Position numbers and translations under genes: made by a program. The notes beneath the pieces are model-generated. The model did no database searches. It had not been told where the DNA came from and saw only the letters and a list, made by a program, of their open reading frames with translations. A stretch of 10,412 nucleotides of DNA from a bacterium 210917-SL.2.15 (lineage in GTDB: Bacteria > Bacillota > Clostridia > Oscillospirales > Oscillospiraceae), in contig JAJCJC010000029.1 in NCBI GenBank assembly GCA_020555605.1, positions 1-10,412 on the forward strand. Direction: 5' to 3'. The stretch's first letter is position 1, and each line of letters opens with the position of its first letter. Of the stretch, positions 7,483 through 10,412 are shown in pieces.

Positions 7483-7767
7483 TTATTCCACCACTGCCAG
7501 GATGTCGCCCTGACGCACGATGGTGTATTCCACGCCGTCCATCTTCACTTCGGTGCCGGAGTACTTGCTGGTAATGACCTTGTCGCCAGGCTTGACGGTC
7601 ATCTTGACCTCATTGCCGTCCACCATGCCGCCGGGGCCGACAGACACGACTTCTGCCACGGAGGGCTTTTCTTTTGCATTGCCGGTGAGGATCAGGCCGC
7701 CCTTGGTGGTTTCCTCCACCTCGACCATCTTCAGCACAACACGGTCAGCCAACGGATTGAGTTTCAT
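7483..7767 (-). CDS. groES: Co-chaperonin GroES (Hsp10)
   Basis: The lid of the GroEL chamber, which forms a ring of seven. The start is ATG 7767, with AAGGAGG eight bases upstream, giving 94 residues (MKLNPLADRVVLK). A longer frame back to 7845 runs into the CIRCE operator and is not used. The mobile loop that contacts GroEL is at about 17-34 (EEETTKGGLILTG region), followed by VVSVGPGG (41-48), KPGDKVITSKYSGTE (59-73) and the ending YTIVRQGDILAVVE. First gene of the operon, under CIRCE control. The end of this gene is repeated downstream, and the hairpin string begins about 16 bp after its stop on the minus strand. Confidence 0.97.
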   Translation of the reverse strand: MKLNPLADRVVLKMVEVEETTKGGLILTGNAKEKPSVAEVVSVGPGGMVDGNEVKMTVKPGDKVITSKYSGTEVKMDGVEYTIVRQGDILAVVE

Positions 7768-7829
7768 TTTGAGTTCCTCCTTATATAATGAGCATGTATC
7801 AACACAATGTTTCTCGCCGGTATAGGGCG

Positions 7830-7874
7830 ATACCAGCGTTAGCACTCAACGCGCCCGAGTGCTAACGCTGGTAT
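7830..7874. promoter_or_regulatory. CIRCE operator (HrcA binding site), extended palindrome
   Basis: TTAGCACTC (7839-7847), nine bases, GAGTGCTAA (7857-7865) is a perfect match to the CIRCE consensus bound by the heat-shock repressor HrcA. The symmetry goes on for another nine base pairs on each side (ATACCAGCG and CGCTGGTAT), giving arms of 18 bp. It begins directly downstream of the groES -10, so it overlaps the start site and the leader RNA. Heat or misfolded protein would relieve repression by limiting GroEL-assisted HrcA activity. Confidence 0.97.
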
Positions 7875-7875
7875 T

Positions 7876-7904
7876 ATCATAAATCAATTCCTTCATTTAT
7901 GCAA
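7876..7904 (-). promoter_or_regulatory. Housekeeping (sigma-A type) promoter of groES-groEL
   Basis: On the minus strand -35 TTGCAT (7899-7904) and -10 TATGAT (7876-7881) are separated by exactly 17 bp. The start site would fall in the left part of the CIRCE palindrome, the normal arrangement for HrcA repression. The leader before groES is about 100 nt. Confidence 0.82.
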
Positions 7905-7980
7905 GAGAAATATGGAGAAAAATATTCCAGATTTCGAAAAACTTCTTTGTGTATTTTGACATACTTTGACTAAAGTCTTC

Positions 7981-8000
7981 GACACATCGCGTCCTGTGTC
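7981..8000 (-). other. Small hairpin after the lipid kinase gene
   Basis: GACACA (7981-7986) and TGTGTC (7995-8000) form a 6-bp stem with an 8-nt loop, just after the stop at 8004-8006. The minus strand continues GAAGACTTTA without a real T tract. It might be a weak terminator; otherwise the upstream operon could read into groES. Confidence 0.25.
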
Positions 8001-8003
8001 AGG

Positions 8004-8939
8004 CTATTTGTCGAGCCGGCGCCGCGCTGTGCGGTTGCAGGAGGCTCCTGCCGGCGCAAAAAAGTGCAGTTTTTTGGTGCTCAGCATGATCTGCGCATCG
8101 GTCCTATATTGGATCTCCCCGTCCAGGCTCAGCGCAAACGGCTCCCTGCTCTGGATGCGCACGGAATTGGTCTGCACCCTCCGGGCCACATCCGGAAAGC
8201 GCCACGCTTCGCCCCGGGCATAAGCCGGGGCCAGGCGCAGAAATTTCGCCCGGCTTACGCGCCGCACGATCAGTGCGTCCAGCCGTCCGTCGTCCATGCG
8301 GGCATCGGCGATGGGCATAAAGCCGCCGCCGTAGTACCGGCCATTGCAGACGCACACCATGGCGTATTCCCCGATGGTGGCCTGCGCGCCGCAGGTGACC
8401 ATCATCCGCTGGCTTGTGCCCTTGCAGAAATTTGCCCCCGCCGAGGCCAGATATGCCATCTTTCCGTTGAGGGGCAGAACCTTGCTGAAACGGTGCACAT
8501 CGTCCGCCACCCTGGCATCCAGCCCAACACAGGCAATGGTAGCCGCCAGTCGGCCACCGCACTCGATCAGGTCCAGATCATGCCCCGGACCGTTCCACAG
8601 CTGTTCCAAGTCCTCGAAGCGCACTGCATCCTCGCCGTAATTTTTTAAAAAGTCATTGCCGGTGCCCATGGGCACCACCGTGATCCCCGCCCGGTCCGCC
8701 CCGGCCGCGCCGTTGAGGACTTCATTCAGCGTCCCATCGCCGCCGCAGGCATACAGCCGGACCGCCTCCCCGCTCTCCGCGGCCCGGCGGGCCACTGCCT
8801 CGGCATGGCCCTGCCGGCCGGTCAGCACAGTCTCGCAGGTCAGGCCATGGACGCGCCGCAGCGCTTCGATCTGATCCATCAGATGCGCGGCGCTGTTTTT
8901 GCGCCCCGCCCGAGGATTAATGATAAAGATGTGCTTCAC
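8004..8939 (-). CDS. dagK: Diacylglycerol kinase-like lipid kinase (DagK/YegS family)
   Basis: A soluble or membrane-associated kinase that phosphorylates diacylglycerol or a related lipid, recycling it into phospholipid synthesis. The 311-residue length is normal for the family. Motifs seen are IINPRAGRK (6-14), GGDGTLNEVLNG (66-77, nucleotide-binding), VVPMGTGNDFLKN (88-100), FMPIADARMDDGRLDALIV (207-225) and the catalytic-region SLDGE (271-275). The start is GTG 8939, with AGAGGAAG upstream. It lies 28 bp after the methyltransferase gene, with no promoter of its own visible, so the two form an operon. The C-terminal tail after residue 297 is basic and probably variable. The exact lipid substrate cannot be told from sequence alone. 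Confidence 0.93.
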   Translation of the reverse strand: MKHIFIINPRAGRKNSAAHLMDQIEALRRVHGLTCETVLTGRQGHAEAVARRAAESGEAVRLYACGGDGTLNEVLNGAAGADRAGITVVPMGTGNDFLKNYGEDAVRFEDLEQLWNGPGHDLDLIECGGRLAATIACVGLDARVADDVHRFSKVLPLNGKMAYLASAGANFCKGTSQRMMVTCGAQATIGEYAMVCVCNGRYYGGGFMPIADARMDDGRLDALIVRRVSRAKFLRLAPAYARGEAWRFPDVARRVQTNSVRIQSREPFALSLDGEIQYRTDAQIMLSTKKLHFFAPAGASCNRTARRRLDK

Positions 8940-8967
8940 GGTTTTCTTCCTCTTTCCGCCCGCCGTG

Positions 8968-10086
8968 TCAGCGGTAATACATAAACAGATCGCACTTGAT
9001 CATGCCGTTGTACAGCTTGCGCTTTTTGGCCGCCAGGCTGCCATAGCATGCTTCAAACTCCGGATGGGAGGACAGGATATACACCCGCCACTTTTCCGGC
9101 AGCGCTGCGGCAGCCCGCCCGAACGCGCGGTAGAGCTGCCCGGCCTCCTCCTGCTCCAGCAGCCGTTCACCGTAGGGCGGGTTCGTTACCAGCTGGCCAT
9201 AGTCGCTGCTGCGGGAAAAGGACGTCGCATCGGCCACCTCAAAACGCACCAGATCCTCCACGCCCGCCTTTTCGGCATTGCTGCGGGCAATGGCAATGGC
9301 TCTGGGGTCGATGTCGCCGCCCCAAATATCGTAATCGCCGTCGTATTCCTGATCCATAGCCTCTTCAGCGGCATCCATCCAGCTTTCACCCGGCACAGTT
9401 TTCCACTTCTGCGCGTCAAAGCTGCGATCCAATCCCGGCGCGCGGTTCTTAGCCATCAGCGCCGCCTCGATGGCGATGGTGCCGCTGCCGCAGAAGGGGT
9501 CACAGAAGGGATCCTTACCCCGGAAGCGCGAAAGCGTCACCATGGCTGCCGCCAGAGTTTCCCGCAGCGGCGCGCGCACGCCCACGGCCCGGTAGCCCCG
9601 TTTGTGCAGCCCCGCGCCGGAAGTATCCAGAAACAGAGCTGTGCGGTCGTTCATCATGGCAAACTGGATCTGATATTTTGCACCCGTTTCCGGAAGCTGC
9701 CCAGCGCCGTATTTCCCGGCCAAACGGGTGGCCACGGCTTTTTTGATGATCTTCTGGCAGCCGGGTACCGAGTGCAGCGTGCTGTCCAGGCTGTATCCCT
9801 TTACAGGGAACGCGCCGTCTTTGGGAATCCAGTTTTCCCAGGGCAGGGCTTTTGTCTGCTCAAAAAGCGCGTCAAACGAAGACGCGGTGAACACGCCCAG
9901 CACCACCAGCACCCGCTCGCCGCAGCGCAGGTTCAAATTGAGCCGCGCCACGTCCGCCACTGTGCCGCAGCACAACACATGGCCGTTTTCCACGCGGATA
10001 TCCTTCATATGCAGGCGGCGCAGCTCATCGCCCACCAGAGCCTCCAAACCGAAGAGGCAGGGAATATAAAATGTGACCGGCGTCAT
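8968..10086 (-). CDS. rlmL: THUMP-domain class I SAM-dependent RNA methyltransferase (RlmL/YpsC family)
   Basis: Predicted to methylate a guanine N2 of 23S rRNA, by relation to the RlmL family (COG0116); older annotations call it an N6-adenine DNA methylase. 372 residues, the usual length for the single-domain form, which lacks the RlmK half found in enterobacteria. A ferredoxin-like and THUMP region occupies about 1-155. The catalytic domain then shows RAPLRETLAAAM (171-182), the SAM-binding DPFCGSGTIAIEAA (196-209), GGDIDPRAI (256-264), and the base-flipping motif NPPYGERL (302-309). ATG 10086 has AAGGAGG ten bases upstream. First gene of an operon with the lipid kinase, from a clear promoter at 10141-10169. 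Confidence 0.93.
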   Translation of the reverse strand: MTPVTFYIPCLFGLEALVGDELRRLHMKDIRVENGHVLCCGTVADVARLNLNLRCGERVLVVLGVFTASSFDALFEQTKALPWENWIPKDGAFPVKGYSLDSTLHSVPGCQKIIKKAVATRLAGKYGAGQLPETGAKYQIQFAMMNDRTALFLDTSGAGLHKRGYRAVGVRAPLRETLAAAMVTLSRFRGKDPFCDPFCGSGTIAIEAALMAKNRAPGLDRSFDAQKWKTVPGESWMDAAEEAMDQEYDGDYDIWGGDIDPRAIAIARSNAEKAGVEDLVRFEVADATSFSRSSDYGQLVTNPPYGERLLEQEEAGQLYRAFGRAAAALPEKWRVYILSSHPEFEACYGSLAAKKRKLYNGMIKCDLFMYYR

Positions 10087-10123
10087 ACTCGTTCGGCCTC
10101 CTTGCGTTTCTCATCGCAGTCCG

Positions 10124-10169
10124 CTGGAACTGCAGTTTCCAGTATAGCCGAAAGGATACTACTTTGCAA
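10124..10169 (-). promoter_or_regulatory. Promoter of the methyltransferase-dagK operon, with a dyad at the start site
   Basis: On the minus strand -35 TTGCAA (10164-10169) and -10 TATACT (10141-10146) are spaced 17 bp apart, a good sigma-A promoter. Directly downstream, at 10124-10142, is an imperfect dyad: CTGGAA and TTCCAG around CTGCAG, with one extra base. It covers the expected start site and could be a repressor site or a 5' stem. The leader is about 50 nt. Confidence 0.7.
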
Positions 10170-10305
10170 TCAGGATTTTACATTTTCCTTTCAGCAAAAT
10201 CAGTCTGACCGGTGTTGTTTCCCGCCGGCGCACAAGCCGCGTTTCTCCCTTCTTCTCCTCTGTTTTTTCTTCTTTTGTTGCCCTGAACCATACAACTTTT
10301 GCCCT
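10170..10305. other. Non-coding stretch with a pyrimidine-rich tract
   Basis: No open frame with a start and ribosome site is found between the methyltransferase promoter and the terminator at 10306. The plus strand at 10242-10275 is almost wholly C and T, with one G at 10262. No promoter could be assigned with confidence for the gene that begins at 10377. Confidence 0.5.
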
Positions 10306-10335
10306 GCCCTACACGGTAAGTGTAGGGCTTTTTTT
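10306..10335 (+). terminator. Rho-independent terminator or attenuator
   Basis: GCCCTACAC (10306-10314), loop GGTAA, GTGTAGGGC (10320-10328), then seven T. A textbook terminator on the plus strand. No plus-strand gene lies before it in this window; the nearest plus-strand coding remnant ends at 5479. It lies about 40 bp upstream of the start codon at 10377, so it may act in the leader of that gene. Confidence 0.85.
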
Positions 10336-10376
10336 ACAAAAGCTCCGAAATTCGACTACAGAAGGGAGAAATCGAC

Positions 10377-10412
10377 TTGAAGTATACAGAACACTATCAA
10401 CTGAACCAATGG
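10377..10412 (+). CDS. Start of a gene running out of the window, perhaps a phage-like protein
   Basis: TTG 10377 has GAAGGGAG about eight bases upstream and opens LKYTEHYQLNQW to the window edge. Short starts of the type TxHYxLNQW are known to me from phage- or tail-associated hypothetical proteins of gut Clostridia, but twelve codons are too few to be sure. No stop is reached. The alternative is a chance open frame. The good ribosome site and preceding terminator favour a real gene. Confidence 0.5.
   Translation, partial: MKYTEHYQLNQW

Noticed and set aside
7485..7845. Longer GroES starting at 7845
   Set aside because: The extra 26 residues would be translated from the CIRCE arm and leader. 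The ATG at 7767 has an ideal AAGGAGG and gives the standard GroES length.
8899..10380. 493-codon plus-strand frame antisense to the methyltransferase gene
   Set aside because: It lies opposite a well-supported gene with all catalytic motifs. The translation shows no domain and its tail runs through the terminator region.

Overview
This is a GC-rich window from a Gram-positive anaerobe of the Clostridia, most likely a gut Oscillospiraceae/Ruminococcaceae lineage (Faecalibacterium, Subdoligranulum or Gemmiger type). The evidence is the clostridial style of GroEL/GroES, a CIRCE heat-shock operator, AGGAGG-type ribosome binding sites, a KtrAB-type potassium transporter and a KdpD with a Firmicutes-like Walker A region. 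The genus is inferred from protein style only.

Positions 1-1240 are a scar. The left edge looks like the right end of an IS3/IS150-type insertion sequence. It abuts a decaying potassium-ATPase operon: kdpF has a one-base frameshift, and kdpA has an early TAG, an internal deletion and no C-terminus. kdpB and kdpC are absent. The kdpA remnant runs into an unrecognised broken coding fragment.

Positions 1200-4300 hold an intact potassium uptake pair, ktrB then ktrA on the minus strand, with its own promoter and terminator. Divergent to it is the start of kdpD, the osmosensor kinase gene. kdpD has lost the middle of its input region and its whole kinase module. The shared intergenic region carries four TTAA-core hexamers that look like sites for an OmpR/KdpE-family regulator. 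The cell seems to have kept the KtrAB route and to be losing the Kdp route.

Positions 4300-5530 are a graveyard of accessory DNA. A minus-strand helix-turn-helix (sigma-region-4-like) gene has a good promoter and ribosome binding site but one stop and two frameshifts, and its 3' end is cut off inside kdpD. Next come a 27-bp palindrome, a strong hairpin, and the C-terminal remnant of a Fic-family protein.

Positions 5499-7904 are the groES-groEL operon (minus strand) with a sigma-A promoter, a perfect CIRCE inside an 18-bp-arm palindrome, and a rho-independent terminator. Between groES and groEL lies an unusual insert: a string of four hairpins next to a diverged second copy of the last 15 codons of groES. 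It is the most interesting structure in the window.

Positions 8004-10169 are a two-gene housekeeping operon (minus strand): an RlmL/YpsC-type RNA methyltransferase followed by a diacylglycerol/lipid kinase. The right end holds a terminator on the plus strand and the first codons of a gene that runs out of the window. No tRNA, rRNA or CRISPR array was seen. Several very long open frames antisense to groEL and to the methyltransferase gene are shadows.
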